62,733 nucleotides of DNA from the NCBI GenBank assembly GCA_910587145.1, contig CAJUMH010000016.1, forward strand, positions 1 through 62,733, read 5' to 3'. Positions 18,543-27,345 of this stretch are shown in pieces. How positions within the stretch are numbered: the first letter of the stretch is position 1; each line of letters opens with the position of its first letter. The stretch comes from an uncultured Ruthenibacterium sp. Lineage in GTDB: Bacteria > Bacillota > Clostridia > Oscillospirales > Ruminococcaceae. The notes below the pieces were generated by a model. That model saw only the letters and a program-made list of their open reading frames with translations. It did no database searches and was not told where the DNA came from. Position numbers and translations under genes: made by a program.

Positions 18543-19289
18543 GTGAATGAACCAAGCAGAGAACATGATTTTTTACAGGAATATGATGTATCAAAATACG
18601 AAAGGCCTTCCGTTACAGCCGATATTATCATTTTTACCGTCGATGAAAAAAAACGGCTTTCCCTTTTGCTCATCCGCCGCGGAGGATATCCCTATAAAGA
18701 TCGGTGGGCTTTGCCCGGCGGCTTTTTGAATGCGGGGAAAGAATCTGCCGATACGGCGGCGGCACGCGAGCTGTTTGAGGAAACCGGGATCAAAAACGCC
18801 TATCTGAAGCAGCTGTATACCTTCAGCAGGCCGGATCGCGACCCCAGAACGCATGTAATCTCCATCGCATATACTGCCCTCATCCCGCGGGGAAAACTGC
18901 AGTTTCGGGCCGGAGATGACGCAAGGGATGCCCGCCTTTTTGCCATTTATTTTCAGGACGGAACATTATCTCTGGTATCGGATTCTCTGACACTTTCGGA
19001 AAAGGAGCTTGCCTTTGACCATGCCGAGATTATAAAAACGGCAATCCTGCGCCTGCGCGGCCGCATTGATTATGAGCCGGACGCCTTCGAGCTGCTGGAA
19101 AGCAAAACGGCCTTTACCATTTTTGAACTCAAGCAGATCTTCGAAACCATCAAGGATACCTCCATGGATACTGCCAATTTTCGTAAAATGTTTTTCCGAA
19201 ATTATGTAAACACCGGCATTGCCTCGTCTCTTGGCCAAACCCGCCGGGATAAGGGGCGCAGGGCCGCCGCACTCTACTGCATGAATTAA
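18543..19289 (+). CDS. nrtR: NrtR-like Nudix-domain transcriptional regulator of NAD metabolism
   Basis: 248 residues from GTG at 18543, chosen because AAAGGAGG (18524-18531) overlaps an earlier in-frame ATG. The N-terminal Nudix fold spans about 20-140, with a Nudix box beginning GGFLNAGKESADTAAARELF and continuing EETG. The C-terminal part (about 150-248) is a winged-helix-like domain with FTIFELKQIFE and NFRKMFFRNYV. This two-domain layout is that of NrtR regulators, which bind DNA and respond to ADP-ribose or related NAD products. The next three genes are NAD salvage enzymes and a palindrome covers the promoter, which strongly supports local repression of this operon. The Nudix box still looks catalytic, so an additional ADP-ribose hydrolase activity is possible. 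Confidence 0.85.
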   Translation: MNEPSREHDFLQEYDVSKYERPSVTADIIIFTVDEKKRLSLLLIRRGGYPYKDRWALPGGFLNAGKESADTAAARELFEETGIKNAYLKQLYTFSRPDRDPRTHVISIAYTALIPRGKLQFRAGDDARDARLFAIYFQDGTLSLVSDSLTLSEKELAFDHAEIIKTAILRLRGRIDYEPDAFELLESKTAFTIFELKQIFETIKDTSMDTANFRKMFFRNYVNTGIASSLGQTRRDKGRRAAALYCMN

Positions 19290-19311
19290 AATTAAAGGGG
19301 GGAAATAAACC

Positions 19312-19848
19312 GTGAAAAACCTGAAAACCGGCGCCGGCGATCTGCTTGTTGTAGTGGATATGCAGGAGGATTTTGTGAACGGCTCTCTTGGAACCAAAGA
19401 GGCGCAGAAGATCGTTCCCGATGTTGCGGAATTCATCAAAAGCTTTTCGGGCCGAAAGGTGTACACCATGGATACGCATACCAATGCCTATTTATCCACG
19501 CAGGAGGGCAAAAACCTGCCGGTGAAGCATACCGTTCGGGGTACGGCCGGCTGGGAGCTTGTTTCCGGCATTCGGGAGCTTGTAACAGAGGCGGATACCG
19601 TCGTTGAAAAAGGCGCGTTCGGCAGCCTGACGATTGCCGATATCGTTCAAAAAACGCATTACGAAAACATTTATTTCATCGGCGTCTGCACCGGCATTTG
19701 CGTGATCAGCAACGCCGTAATTGCCAAGGCGGCAGATCCGGAGGCCGTGATCCACATTGTAAAGGATCTTTGCGCGTGCGTTTCTCCCGAATGCCACGAA
19801 ACAGCCATCAGCGCCATGCGCCTGCTGCAAATGGATATTATCGAGTAA
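19312..19848 (+). CDS. pncA: Nicotinamidase (isochorismatase-like cysteine hydrolase)
   Basis: 178 residues, GTG start after AAAGGGGGG. The catalytic triad of the family is visible: Asp in LLVVVDMQEDFVNGSLG, Lys in VVEKGAFGS, and Cys in FIGVCTGICVISNAV. Nicotinamidase converts nicotinamide to nicotinate, which the next enzyme then uses. Metal-ligand residues are plausible in YTMDTHTNAYL. The operon (nrtR, this gene, pncB, nadE) makes the substrate assignment much stronger than the fold alone would. Cytoplasmic. Confidence 0.9.
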   Translation: MKNLKTGAGDLLVVVDMQEDFVNGSLGTKEAQKIVPDVAEFIKSFSGRKVYTMDTHTNAYLSTQEGKNLPVKHTVRGTAGWELVSGIRELVTEADTVVEKGAFGSLTIADIVQKTHYENIYFIGVCTGICVISNAVIAKAADPEAVIHIVKDLCACVSPECHETAISAMRLLQMDIIE

Positions 19849-19919
19849 AGCCGGCGCTGTATGCGCCATATTCCGCGCAGCTTTTTTCAAAACCGTACAA
19901 AAAGAGTAGGAGGATCATT

Positions 19920-21143
19920 ATGCAGCTCGGGCAAATCATCACCTCGCTTTTGGAAATCGATCTTTACAAACTCAGCATGGGGCAGGCCATTTATCATCAG
20001 TTTCCCAGCTACAAAACCACATGGACGTTTAAGTGCCGCAATAAGGACGTTCACTTCACGCACGAAATGGTAGAAGAGATCCGCGCCCAGATCCAGGCCT
20101 ATTGCGATTTGCGGTTTACCGAAGAGGAGCTTGCCTACATCGATAACATCGTTTGGATGAAGGGCAGCTATGTGGATTTTCTGCGCCTGTGGCGTCCGAA
20201 CTTCGCCGATTTTAAAATCGAGGAGAACGCCGACTGCGGCTTATCCATTGAGACCTATGGCACATGGCTCAATACCAGCATGTACGAGATCCCTACGTTA
20301 GCCATCGTCAACGAGGTGTACTTCCGGATGCGGTACCGCTACGACGAGCTGCTTGCCGATTTTAAGGAACGGCTGCAAAACAAATTTGAGATGCTGAAGA
20401 GCGGGAAATGGTATCTCGGCCTGTTTTCGGAATTCGGGCTGCGCCGCCGCCTTTCTGCCGAGGCGCAGGAGCTGGCGGTTGAGACGTTTTCGCATATGAA
20501 CGATACCATGCGCTGCGCATCCAAATTCATCGGCACCTCCAACGTGTATCTGGCAAAAAAGTTTGGCTTAACGCCGGTGGGCACAATGGCCCATGAGTGG
20601 ATCATGTGTGTGGGACAGGGCAATCATAAGCACAATCCGGCCTACTCCAACTGGTACGCGCTGGATGCCTGGGTGCGGGAATATGGCGTTTTGAACGGTA
20701 CGGCTCTTACAGATACCATCGGTACCGATTGCTTTTTGCGCGATTTCCAGCTTACATATGCCACGCTGTTTTCCGGGGTGCGGCATGATTCCGGCGATCC
20801 CATCGAATGGGGCGAAAAAATAATCGCCCACTATCAAAAGCTGGGGATCGACGCCGGCACCAAGACGCTGCTATTTTCCGACAGTCTGGATTTTGAACGG
20901 GCCGATCAGATCTTCCGGCATTTTCATCAACGGGCGAAGGTGGCGTTCGGCATCGGCACGTATCTTTCAAACGATACGTCGGCGCCCGCGCTGAATATTG
21001 TGATGAAAACCACCCGGTGCAACGGGCAGGATGTTGCAAAGATCTCGGACGTGACCGGAAAGGAAATGTGCAAAAATCCGGAATATGTGGAATATCTGAC
21101 ACGCAGCATCAATTGGCGCATGCAGCACGGGGGATCGTGTTAA
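19920..21143 (+). CDS. pncB: Nicotinate phosphoribosyltransferase
   Basis: 407 residues from ATG at 19920, preceded by AGGAGG. Recognisable blocks: LLEIDLYKLSMGQAIYHQFP, LSIETYGTWLNTSMYEIPTL, FSEFGLRRRLS, KFIGTSNVYLAKKFGL, GTMAHEWIMCVGQG, DTIGTDCFL, FSGVRHDSGDPIEWGEK and FGIGTYLSND. It joins nicotinate to phosphoribosyl pyrophosphate with ATP hydrolysis to give nicotinate mononucleotide. It sits 71 bases after pncA and 21 before nadE in the same operon. The length is normal for the bacterial PncB group. Confidence 0.95.
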   Translation: MQLGQIITSLLEIDLYKLSMGQAIYHQFPSYKTTWTFKCRNKDVHFTHEMVEEIRAQIQAYCDLRFTEEELAYIDNIVWMKGSYVDFLRLWRPNFADFKIEENADCGLSIETYGTWLNTSMYEIPTLAIVNEVYFRMRYRYDELLADFKERLQNKFEMLKSGKWYLGLFSEFGLRRRLSAEAQELAVETFSHMNDTMRCASKFIGTSNVYLAKKFGLTPVGTMAHEWIMCVGQGNHKHNPAYSNWYALDAWVREYGVLNGTALTDTIGTDCFLRDFQLTYATLFSGVRHDSGDPIEWGEKIIAHYQKLGIDAGTKTLLFSDSLDFERADQIFRHFHQRAKVAFGIGTYLSNDTSAPALNIVMKTTRCNGQDVAKISDVTGKEMCKNPEYVEYLTRSINWRMQHGGSC

Positions 21144-21164
21144 GCTGATAAGGAGGATACGAGT

Positions 21165-21938
21165 ATGAAGAAATTTGACGCAAAGCAGGAAGCACTGCAT
21201 ATGATTGAGTGGATCCGCGCATGGTTTGAGGCAAACGGGCGCACAGCAACCGCCGTGATCGGCATTTCCGGCGGGAAGGATTCCACGGTTGCGGCAAAGC
21301 TTTTGTGTGAGGCGCTGGGGACACAGCGTGTATTCGGCGTGCTGATGCCCAACGGGGAACAGGCTGATCTGTGCGATGCGGAGCGTGTTGCACAGCATCT
21401 TGGCATTCCGTATTCCATTGTAAATATCGAAAAGGCGGCGGCAAATACGATGGACTGCATTCTGCATGCGGTGCGTTCGCCTGCGAATGCGCAGCCGTGG
21501 GAAGCTTCGGAGGACGTTCGGATCAATCTGCCGCCGCGGATCCGGATGGCTGTTTTGTACGGGATCGCGCAGTCGTTTCCTGGCGGCGGGCGTGTGGCCA
21601 ATACCTGCAACCGCTCCGAGGATTATATCGGGTACAGCACAAAATACGGAGACGCTGCCGGGGATTTTTCGCCGCTGTCTCATTATACCGTCACAGAGGT
21701 GCGCCAGATCGGCCATGCTATGGGCCTGCCGGCAGACCTTGTGGAGAAAAAGCCCTCGGATGGGCTGTGCGGCAAAACGGATGAGGAACGCATCGGCTTT
21801 TCTTACGAAGTGCTGGACGCCTACATCGAAACCGGTGTCTGCGGCGACGCACAGGTGAAGGAGAAGATTGATCGGATGCATGCGGCAAATCTTCACAAGC
21901 TGCAGCTGATGCCCGCCTGCCCCAAAAGGGAAGACTGA
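21165..21938 (+). CDS. nadE: NAD(+) synthetase, ammonia-dependent
   Basis: 257 residues, ATG after AAGGAGG. The PP-loop ATP site SGGKDS is at residues 35-40; further blocks are VANTCNRSEDYIGYSTKYGD, GDFSPLSHYTVTEVRQIG and PSDGLCGKTDEERIGFSY. It adenylates and amidates nicotinate adenine dinucleotide to NAD. No glutaminase domain is present, so it uses ammonia directly. It ends the NAD salvage operon. A nadD adenylyltransferase is not in the window and must be encoded elsewhere. Confidence 0.96.
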   Translation: MKKFDAKQEALHMIEWIRAWFEANGRTATAVIGISGGKDSTVAAKLLCEALGTQRVFGVLMPNGEQADLCDAERVAQHLGIPYSIVNIEKAAANTMDCILHAVRSPANAQPWEASEDVRINLPPRIRMAVLYGIAQSFPGGGRVANTCNRSEDYIGYSTKYGDAAGDFSPLSHYTVTEVRQIGHAMGLPADLVEKKPSDGLCGKTDEERIGFSYEVLDAYIETGVCGDAQVKEKIDRMHAANLHKLQLMPACPKRED

Positions 21939-21952
21939 AAAGGCGTTTTATT

Positions 21953-22020
21953 GGGGGCAAGCGGGCAGGGGGACGGGGCTCCGGCGCGCGTTCCGGCAGG
22001 CTCGCCTGCCGCTTTTCCCC
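21953..22020 (+). terminator. Terminator of the NAD operon
   Basis: Long hairpin with arms AAGCGGgCAGG (from 21959) and CCTGCCGCTT (22005-22014), one bulged G, extended by GGGG/CCCC. It is GC-rich with a short TTTT in the right arm. It may act as a terminator between nadE and the next gene. Confidence 0.5.
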
Positions 22021-22074
22021 TTGGGCGATTCGGCTCTTTTCTGTTTTATAAGCTTGACTGTAGGAGGCGCTGCC

Positions 22075-22878
22075 ATGCATTGCGGGATCTCTACCGCTTG
22101 CTTTTATCCCAAGGAGACGGCGCAGGCGCTGGAATTGCTGTGCGGCGCCGGCATCAAAACAACGGAAGTGTTTTTCAATACATTTTCCGAGCTGCGGCCG
22201 GAATATGTATCCCGGCTGGAGGAAATCCTGTCCGAATCAAATACGCGCGCTGCTGCGCTGCATCCGTTTTCTTCCATGCTGGAGACATTTTTCTTTGCTT
22301 CCGGCTATCAAAACCGCCTGCAGGACGGCCTTTTGCTCTACCGCCGCTATTTTGAGATCTGCCGAGCGCTGCACATTCCGCGCGTGGTATTTCACGGCGA
22401 CTATGTTCAAACCGCTTTTCCGTTTGCGCAGCATTGCGAAAACTATCTGCTCCTGCGCAAAACAGCACGGGAGTACGGCGTGGAGCTGTGTCAGGAAAAC
22501 ATAGTGCGCTGCAAATGCGGCCGCCCGGAGTATATTCTTCAAATGCGGGAGTATACGGGGGACGATGTCTCGTTTGTGCTGGATATTAAACAGATGCGCC
22601 GCGCAAAGGTATCTTTGCCGCAGATGATGGACGCCATGCGCGGAAGGATCGCGCACGTCCATTTAAGCGACGCTGCGCCGGAAAATGACTGTGTAACACC
22701 CGGAAAAGGGGATTTTCCGTTTGGCGCGCTGTTCCGGGAGCTGAGGGAAACCGGCTTTTCCGGGGAAATGATGATCGAACTGTACCGCGGCGGATTTTCT
22801 ACCCTCGAGGAGCTGCAAAAGGCCGCCGCGCAAATGGAGCGTATGTATGCCGGAAGCGGCAAAGCCTCCGGCGTTTGA
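22075..22878 (+). CDS. Sugar phosphate isomerase/epimerase family protein (AP endonuclease 2-like TIM barrel)
   Basis: 267 residues from ATG at 22075, AGGAGG at 22062-22067. TIM-barrel strands with metal-ligand candidates: HCGISTACFYP at the start, TTEVFFNT, AALHPFSS, PRVVFHGDYV, VELCQENIVRC, VSFVLDIKQM, AHVHLSDAAP and MMIELYRGG. This pattern (Glu, His, Asp, His, Glu) is that of xylose-isomerase-like divalent-metal enzymes acting on sugars or inositol derivatives. It is followed by nrdR at 14 bases, probably in one transcript, though no functional link is evident. The substrate cannot be assigned. Confidence 0.82.
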   Translation: MHCGISTACFYPKETAQALELLCGAGIKTTEVFFNTFSELRPEYVSRLEEILSESNTRAAALHPFSSMLETFFFASGYQNRLQDGLLLYRRYFEICRALHIPRVVFHGDYVQTAFPFAQHCENYLLLRKTAREYGVELCQENIVRCKCGRPEYILQMREYTGDDVSFVLDIKQMRRAKVSLPQMMDAMRGRIAHVHLSDAAPENDCVTPGKGDFPFGALFRELRETGFSGEMMIELYRGGFSTLEELQKAAAQMERMYAGSGKASGV

Positions 22879-22892
22879 AAGGAGCAATGCAC

Positions 22893-23384
22893 ATGAAGTG
22901 CCCATATTGTGGAGAGATCGATTCTAAAGTGATCGATTCGCGCCCGGCCGACGATGGGGAAAGGATCCGCCGCCGCCGCGAATGCCTGTCTTGTCAGAAG
23001 CGCTTTACCACTTACGAGGTGGTGGAGACGGTTCCGCTGATGGTGATGAAACGGGATCGGTCGCGGGAGGCGTTCAACCGGCAAAAGCTGCTGAACGGGA
23101 TGATGCGCGCCTGCGAAAAGCGGCCGGTTTCCTATCAAATGCTGGAAACGGCCGTGGATAACATCGAGCAGACGCTGCTCAATTCCTACGAGCGGGAGAT
23201 CTCCACCGAAGCCGTGGGCGAGCTTGCCATGCAGGAGCTGAAATCCATCGACGAAGTAGCGTATGTGCGCTTTGCGTCGGTTTACCGTCAGTTCGGCGAT
23301 ATTGATACGTTTATGGACGAGCTGAAGGAGATGCTGAGCCTGCGCACGGCAAAGGATGCCCCCTTAAAAAACGCTGGAAAATAA
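22893..23384 (+). CDS. nrdR: Transcriptional repressor NrdR
   Basis: 163 residues, start chosen at MKCPYCG with AAAGGAG eight bases upstream. Zinc ribbon Cys3, Cys6, Cys31, Cys34 with RIRRRRECLSCQKRFTTYE, then an ATP-cone domain (about 49-139) including MVMKRDRSREAFNRQKLLNG. NrdR senses ATP/dATP and represses ribonucleotide reductase genes through NrdR boxes; those targets are not in this window. Length and domain order are canonical. Its last 21 bases overlap the convergent DUF4363 gene. Confidence 0.97.
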   Translation: MKCPYCGEIDSKVIDSRPADDGERIRRRRECLSCQKRFTTYEVVETVPLMVMKRDRSREAFNRQKLLNGMMRACEKRPVSYQMLETAVDNIEQTLLNSYEREISTEAVGELAMQELKSIDEVAYVRFASVYRQFGDIDTFMDELKEMLSLRTAKDAPLKNAGK

Positions 23385-23732
23385 ATGCTCCATCGCTGCG
23401 ATCTGCTCGCTTGCCTTGTCGATCTCGCTGTACAGATCGCGTACGGTTTCGTCCTTGGCATAGGCCGGCAGGCCATGCAGGTTTACGCTGGCGGCGGCGA
23501 CAGTCTCGCGGCGCAAAAAAAGCTCTAAAAAATGCTGGCGCGAATCATAGTATTCCAGCAGCGCCTGCAGATGCTGCGCAGAGCTTTTGTATGCTCCGGC
23601 TTCGGCAAGCGCGCGTGCCTGCAAAAGCTGCTGCTGAACAGACTGCGTAATGTGCAGTACCGTGAGGTGGCTGATCATGCACAGCAGTATGGAAAGGGCG
23701 AGAATCGCCCACGCAATGCGGACTCTCCGCAT
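23364..23732 (-). CDS. DUF4363 family membrane-anchored protein
   Basis: 122 residues. One N-terminal membrane segment (RIAWAILALSILLCMISHL, about 5-23), then a helical outside domain with many Ala/Leu/Gln, typical of DUF4363. GGGAGG precedes the ATG at 23732. It lies 126 bases downstream of a DUF421 (YetF-like) gene on the same strand, a pairing I know from other Firmicutes. The function is unknown; a role at the spore or cell envelope is only suggested by the pairing and by the nearby germination operon. The 3' end overlaps nrdR on the other strand by 21 bases. Confidence 0.72.
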   Translation of the reverse strand: MRRVRIAWAILALSILLCMISHLTVLHITQSVQQQLLQARALAEAGAYKSSAQHLQALLEYYDSRQHFLELFLRRETVAAASVNLHGLPAYAKDETVRDLYSEIDKASEQIAAMEHLFSSVF

Positions 23733-23858
23733 CAGAAATGCCTCCCATCCGGGGCGAAGAGATCGACAGATCCCGATCCTTGTCGGCAGACTGTCCCAAA
23801 AGTGCTGCTGTCGAATGACTTTCGCCGATTTGAGATTTTTGATTTGCCGGAAAATTTT

Positions 23859-24542
23859 TTACCCGCCTCTTTTATTTTTTGCAATGATCTGCGCTTCTTT
23901 TGCGTCGTTGCATAAAAACAAAAGCACTTCCCTGCGCGCAAGCCCTGCCGCGCGGCACTGTGCGTCTACCCATGCGGCGTCCACCCCATACAGGCGCAAA
24001 TTGGCGGCCTCCAGCCTGCCGTCCACAATCAGCGGAAGCGAGGGAAGCCTTGCCGCGGGCGGCAGGATCTGCAGCGCTTTATTGACGGGCGTATCCTGTT
24101 CAAATTTTTTCTGTACGCTGATGCTTCCGTTCGTTTCTACAAGGGCGAGTGCAACATCGGAGAGCTCGAAAATATCCTTGCCGCGCAGCGCTTCCAGAAG
24201 GTCGTCTACGGTGAACCGAAGGTCGAACAGTGTTGCCTGATCGATCACGCCGTTTTGAACAATCACGCGCGGGCTGCCGGAGACAAGCTGTGCCGTGCGC
24301 CGGGAGCGCACACAAAGCGCGGAAACCAGAATTTCTCCTGCCACGATCACAAAAACCGGCAGTACGCTGCCCAGCAGCGGCAGATCGGGCGATTCGATCG
24401 AAATAGATGCCAGATTGGAAATTAAGATTGTGGAAACAAGCTCGGAGGGCTGAAGCTCTCCGAGCTGCTTTTTACCCATCAGCCGCATCGCGAGAATGAT
24501 CAGGATATAAACCAGCACGGTGCGAAACAGCAAAATGGCCAT
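23859..24542 (-). CDS. DUF421 (YetF-like) membrane protein
   Basis: 227 residues from ATG at 24542 with GAGAGGA upstream; a longer in-frame reading would run into an intergenic repeat and is rejected. Three membrane segments: about 2-19 (ILLFRTVLVYILIILAM), about 35-55 and about 62-85. They are followed by the cytoplasmic DUF421 domain with RLMGKKQLGELQPSELVST, VIVQNGVIDQATLFDLRFTV, LLEALRGKDIFELSDVALAL and ETNGSISVQKK. YetF-family proteins occur in spore formers, some linked to sporulation. The exact role is unsettled. Probably co-transcribed with the DUF4363 gene. Confidence 0.88.
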   Translation of the reverse strand: MAILLFRTVLVYILIILAMRLMGKKQLGELQPSELVSTILISNLASISIESPDLPLLGSVLPVFVIVAGEILVSALCVRSRRTAQLVSGSPRVIVQNGVIDQATLFDLRFTVDDLLEALRGKDIFELSDVALALVETNGSISVQKKFEQDTPVNKALQILPPAARLPSLPLIVDGRLEAANLRLYGVDAAWVDAQCRAAGLARREVLLFLCNDAKEAQIIAKNKRGG

Positions 24543-24584
24543 GGCGGATCCTCTCTTTTTGCGGAATAAAATACGGGGCCTAAC

Positions 24585-24767
24585 GGGCGGTTCCACAAGA
24601 AAACGAAATGGCGGCGCCTGCTCCAAAGGGCGCGTCCGCAGCGTTCTCAATCCTTGCGTTCCACAAAGGAATGCGGCGGCTTTCGGCCCTGCGGCCGCCA
24701 CCCTTTGGGCGGCGCGGCCCCGCCGCGCGGGCCTTTTGCGGAACTTCGTTTTCTTATCTCACCGCCC
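24585..24767 (+). repeat. Dispersed intergenic repeat, copy A (complete)
   Basis: 183 bases bounded by imperfect inverted ends GGGCGGTTCCACAAGAAAAC and (reverse strand) GGGCGGTGAGATAAGAAAAC. Its interior is GC-rich and hairpin-forming. It aligns over its whole length with 53331-53509 and over its right part with 32758-32823. It encodes no transposase; a MITE-like or structural RNA element is possible. Confidence 0.75.
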
Positions 24768-24835
24768 AGTATCTTGCCCCGCGCTGACTAAATTTATCCC
24801 CGCTCCGCCATACTAACAAAAAAGGAGGGGATCGA

Positions 24836-26299
24836 TTGGAGCAAACCCTGAGCACCAGCCTGCTGGAAAATAAGCTTGCCGTCAAAGGGATGTTTGGCAC
24901 GGCGATCGATTTTTACACCAAAGATATCACGCTGATGGGATATCCCTGTTGTATTTGCATGCTGGAGGGCCTCTCCAGCATCGAGCGCCTTTGGGTGATG
25001 ATGCTGGAGATCCTCAGCAAGCCGGAAACCCAGCCGCAAACGCCGGAGGAGCTGTACGACTATATTTTAAAGCAGACCGCCATTCCGCTGGAAAGCAAAA
25101 GCGTTGTTTGCCTGGAGGATGCGCGGGTACAGCTTACCGCAGGCACAAGCGTAATTTTGATCGACGGCGTGGCCCGCGGGCTGGTGCTTTCCACTCAGAG
25201 CATGCAATACCGCTCGATCCAGGAACCGAGCGGAGAGGGAAATCTGCGCGGCTCCCGCGAAAGCTTTACCGAACCGCTGCGTGTAAACATCAGCCTTGTG
25301 CGCCGGCTGATCCGCACAGAGGAACTGATGGTGGAAACCATGACGGTGGGGGAGCGCACCCAAACCGAGGTTGCGCTGCTTTACAATACAAAACTGGCCC
25401 CGGCTGCGGTTTTGACAGCCGTAAAGCGCAGGCTGCAGGCCGCAAAGCTTCCGTTTTTGTTCGATACAGGCTATTTGACCGGATTTTTGCAAAAAAGCCG
25501 GTTTTCGTTTTTTCAATCGGTAGGCTATACCGAGCGCCCGGACACAGCCTGCGCAAAAATATGCGAGGGCAAGGTCGTAATCATGGCAAACGGCAGCCCG
25601 TTTGCCATGATCGTGCCCTATTTTTTCAGCGAAAATTTTCAAAGCATGGACGATTATTCCGAAAAAGCGTATTTTGCGTCCATTATTCGGGTGCTGAAAT
25701 ATACGGCCTTTCTAATCGCCGTAATGCTGCCGGGCGTGTTTGTATCCGTTGCAAATTTTACGCCGGAGCTGTTCCCGCCGGAGCTGCTTTATAAGGTGGC
25801 GTCTGCAGAGCTTGCAACGCCGCTGCCGCTGTTTTTGGAGGCCCTGTTCGTAAATTTTCTACTGGAGGTCGTGCGGGAAGCGGGCCTGCGCCTGCCCAAG
25901 CCGATCGGGCATTCCGTCAGTCTGGTGGCGGCGCTGATCGTAGGGGACGCGGCCGTCAGCGCGGGGATCATCGGAACGCCGATTATCATTGTTGCGGCAC
26001 TTACGGCGATTTGCACCTATGTGGTGCCCTCGCTGTACGAGCCGATCACGGTTTTGCGTATTTTGTTTATTTTGGCGGGCGGGCTGCTGGGCCCGCTTGG
26101 GATCGTAGCGCTGTTTTTCTGGATGCTGCTTGGAATGTGCGGCATGAATGCATTCGGAATTCCGTATATGTCGCCGATCGCGCCTGGAAGCAAAGCCTTT
26201 TTGCAGGACGGGCTGCTGCGCCGCAGCTGGCGCAGGCTGGCACAGGCGAATTTTTCGATTCGGGAGCTGCCGGGCGGGGAAACGGAGGAATTGGAATGA
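24836..26299 (+). CDS. gerKA: Spore germination protein, GerA/GerKA family
   Basis: 487 residues, TTG start preceded by GGAGGGG. A large N-terminal cytoplasmic region (to about 285) contains VKGMFGTAIDFYTKDITLM and FTEPLRVNISLVRRLIRTEEL. The C-terminal membrane domain follows, with at least four segments and conserved PKPIGHSVSLVAALIVGDAAV and YVVPSLYEP. It is the A subunit of a nutrient germinant receptor in the spore inner membrane. It overlaps the B-subunit gene by an ATGA junction and the C subunit follows, so the tricistronic receptor is complete. The germinant cannot be predicted. The operon name gerK is used by similarity only. Confidence 0.93.
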   Translation: MEQTLSTSLLENKLAVKGMFGTAIDFYTKDITLMGYPCCICMLEGLSSIERLWVMMLEILSKPETQPQTPEELYDYILKQTAIPLESKSVVCLEDARVQLTAGTSVILIDGVARGLVLSTQSMQYRSIQEPSGEGNLRGSRESFTEPLRVNISLVRRLIRTEELMVETMTVGERTQTEVALLYNTKLAPAAVLTAVKRRLQAAKLPFLFDTGYLTGFLQKSRFSFFQSVGYTERPDTACAKICEGKVVIMANGSPFAMIVPYFFSENFQSMDDYSEKAYFASIIRVLKYTAFLIAVMLPGVFVSVANFTPELFPPELLYKVASAELATPLPLFLEALFVNFLLEVVREAGLRLPKPIGHSVSLVAALIVGDAAVSAGIIGTPIIIVAALTAICTYVVPSLYEPITVLRILFILAGGLLGPLGIVALFFWMLLGMCGMNAFGIPYMSPIAPGSKAFLQDGLLRRSWRRLAQANFSIRELPGGETEELE

Positions 26300-27345
26300 A
26301 CGAACAAGCAACCGTAAGCGCGAAGCAGCTTTGCATTTTGCTGTTTTTATCTCTCTGTGTGGATATGGCAGTGCGCTCGTTCACATCCGGCGGGATGCCG
26401 CCCGCGCAGAGGGCAATTCCGGCGGCGATTCTAAACGCCGCCGCAACAAGCCTTTTGCTGATTTTTCCGCTGCGGCTGCAGCGCGGTGGCACAGGAGAGG
26501 CCTGGCGGGGAGACGCCCTCGGCACAAAGCTGCTTTCGTTTTTTTCTGCGCTTGTTCTTGCCGCTGCCGGCGCGGCGGCAGCCATTCGGGCCGAGGAGTT
26601 TTTTCGATACGGATGCGACGAGCCCATGCCCCATCTTTTGGTGTATACCGTTTTTTTGTCGGCCGCTTTTTATGCACTGCGCTGCGGCATGGAAAGCCTC
26701 GTGCGCGCGGTGGGCATTGCGACGGGGATCTTTCTTGCGTCGATGCTGCTGATGCTGCTCTCCAACATCGGCGGGATGCGGCTTTTTAACCTTGCGGCCG
26801 AACCGTTCGAAGTGCGCGGGATCCTGCAAACGGCGGTGCACGGATTTGTGCTGCCGCCGGAGCTGCTGCTGTTTTTTTTGCTGCGTCCGTATGTTGACGC
26901 TGCGGAGAAAACGCCGGTATATCGCACGATTGCAATGCTGTGCCTGTTCTATATCGCGTTGAGCTTCTGCGCACAGGCGGTGCTGGGGGCGTGGGCCGAG
27001 GCGCAGACGCAGACGGTCCACACGCTTTCGCGTCTGGGCAGCCTTTCGGTTTTTCGGCGGCTGGATGCCCTGCATACGGCCGCATGGATGCTGGCGGAGC
27101 TTTGCAAGCTTTCGGCGCTGGCCTGCGGGGTGCAGAGCGCCGTATTGCGGATCCTGCCCAAAAGGCTGCAAAAATATGCCGATCGGTACGCCGTCGGCAT
27201 GCTGGCGCTGCTGATCCCTGTCTGCATAGGCCTTGGGCAGGAGACGCTGTATTGCGCATTTACCGTCGCAACTGCTGCTTTGCTGGCGGTGATGACGATT
27301 TACGGACACATTCGGGAGGGCTCCTATGCAAAAAAGAACGGTTAA
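26296..27345 (+). CDS. gerKB: Spore germination protein, GerB/GerKB family
   Basis: 349 residues, ATG overlapping the gerKA stop (ATGA). About ten hydrophobic segments in the pattern of the amino acid permease-related GerB family, starting LCILLFLSLCVDMAV. Sequence match to named motifs is weak, as usual for GerB; the assignment rests on topology, size, and position between A and C subunits. It is the membrane subunit thought to bind the germinant. It ends inside the start of gerKC (20-base overlap). Confidence 0.87.
   Translation: MNEQATVSAKQLCILLFLSLCVDMAVRSFTSGGMPPAQRAIPAAILNAAATSLLLIFPLRLQRGGTGEAWRGDALGTKLLSFFSALVLAAAGAAAAIRAEEFFRYGCDEPMPHLLVYTVFLSAAFYALRCGMESLVRAVGIATGIFLASMLLMLLSNIGGMRLFNLAAEPFEVRGILQTAVHGFVLPPELLLFFLLRPYVDAAEKTPVYRTIAMLCLFYIALSFCAQAVLGAWAEAQTQTVHTLSRLGSLSVFRRLDALHTAAWMLAELCKLSALACGVQSAVLRILPKRLQKYADRYAVGMLALLIPVCIGLGQETLYCAFTVATAALLAVMTIYGHIREGSYAKKNG

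Noticed and set aside
18543..21938. Functional link between the chromosomal NAD salvage operon and the TIR proteins of the island
   Set aside because: They are 35 kb apart, in different genetic contexts and of different base composition; NAD salvage is housekeeping.
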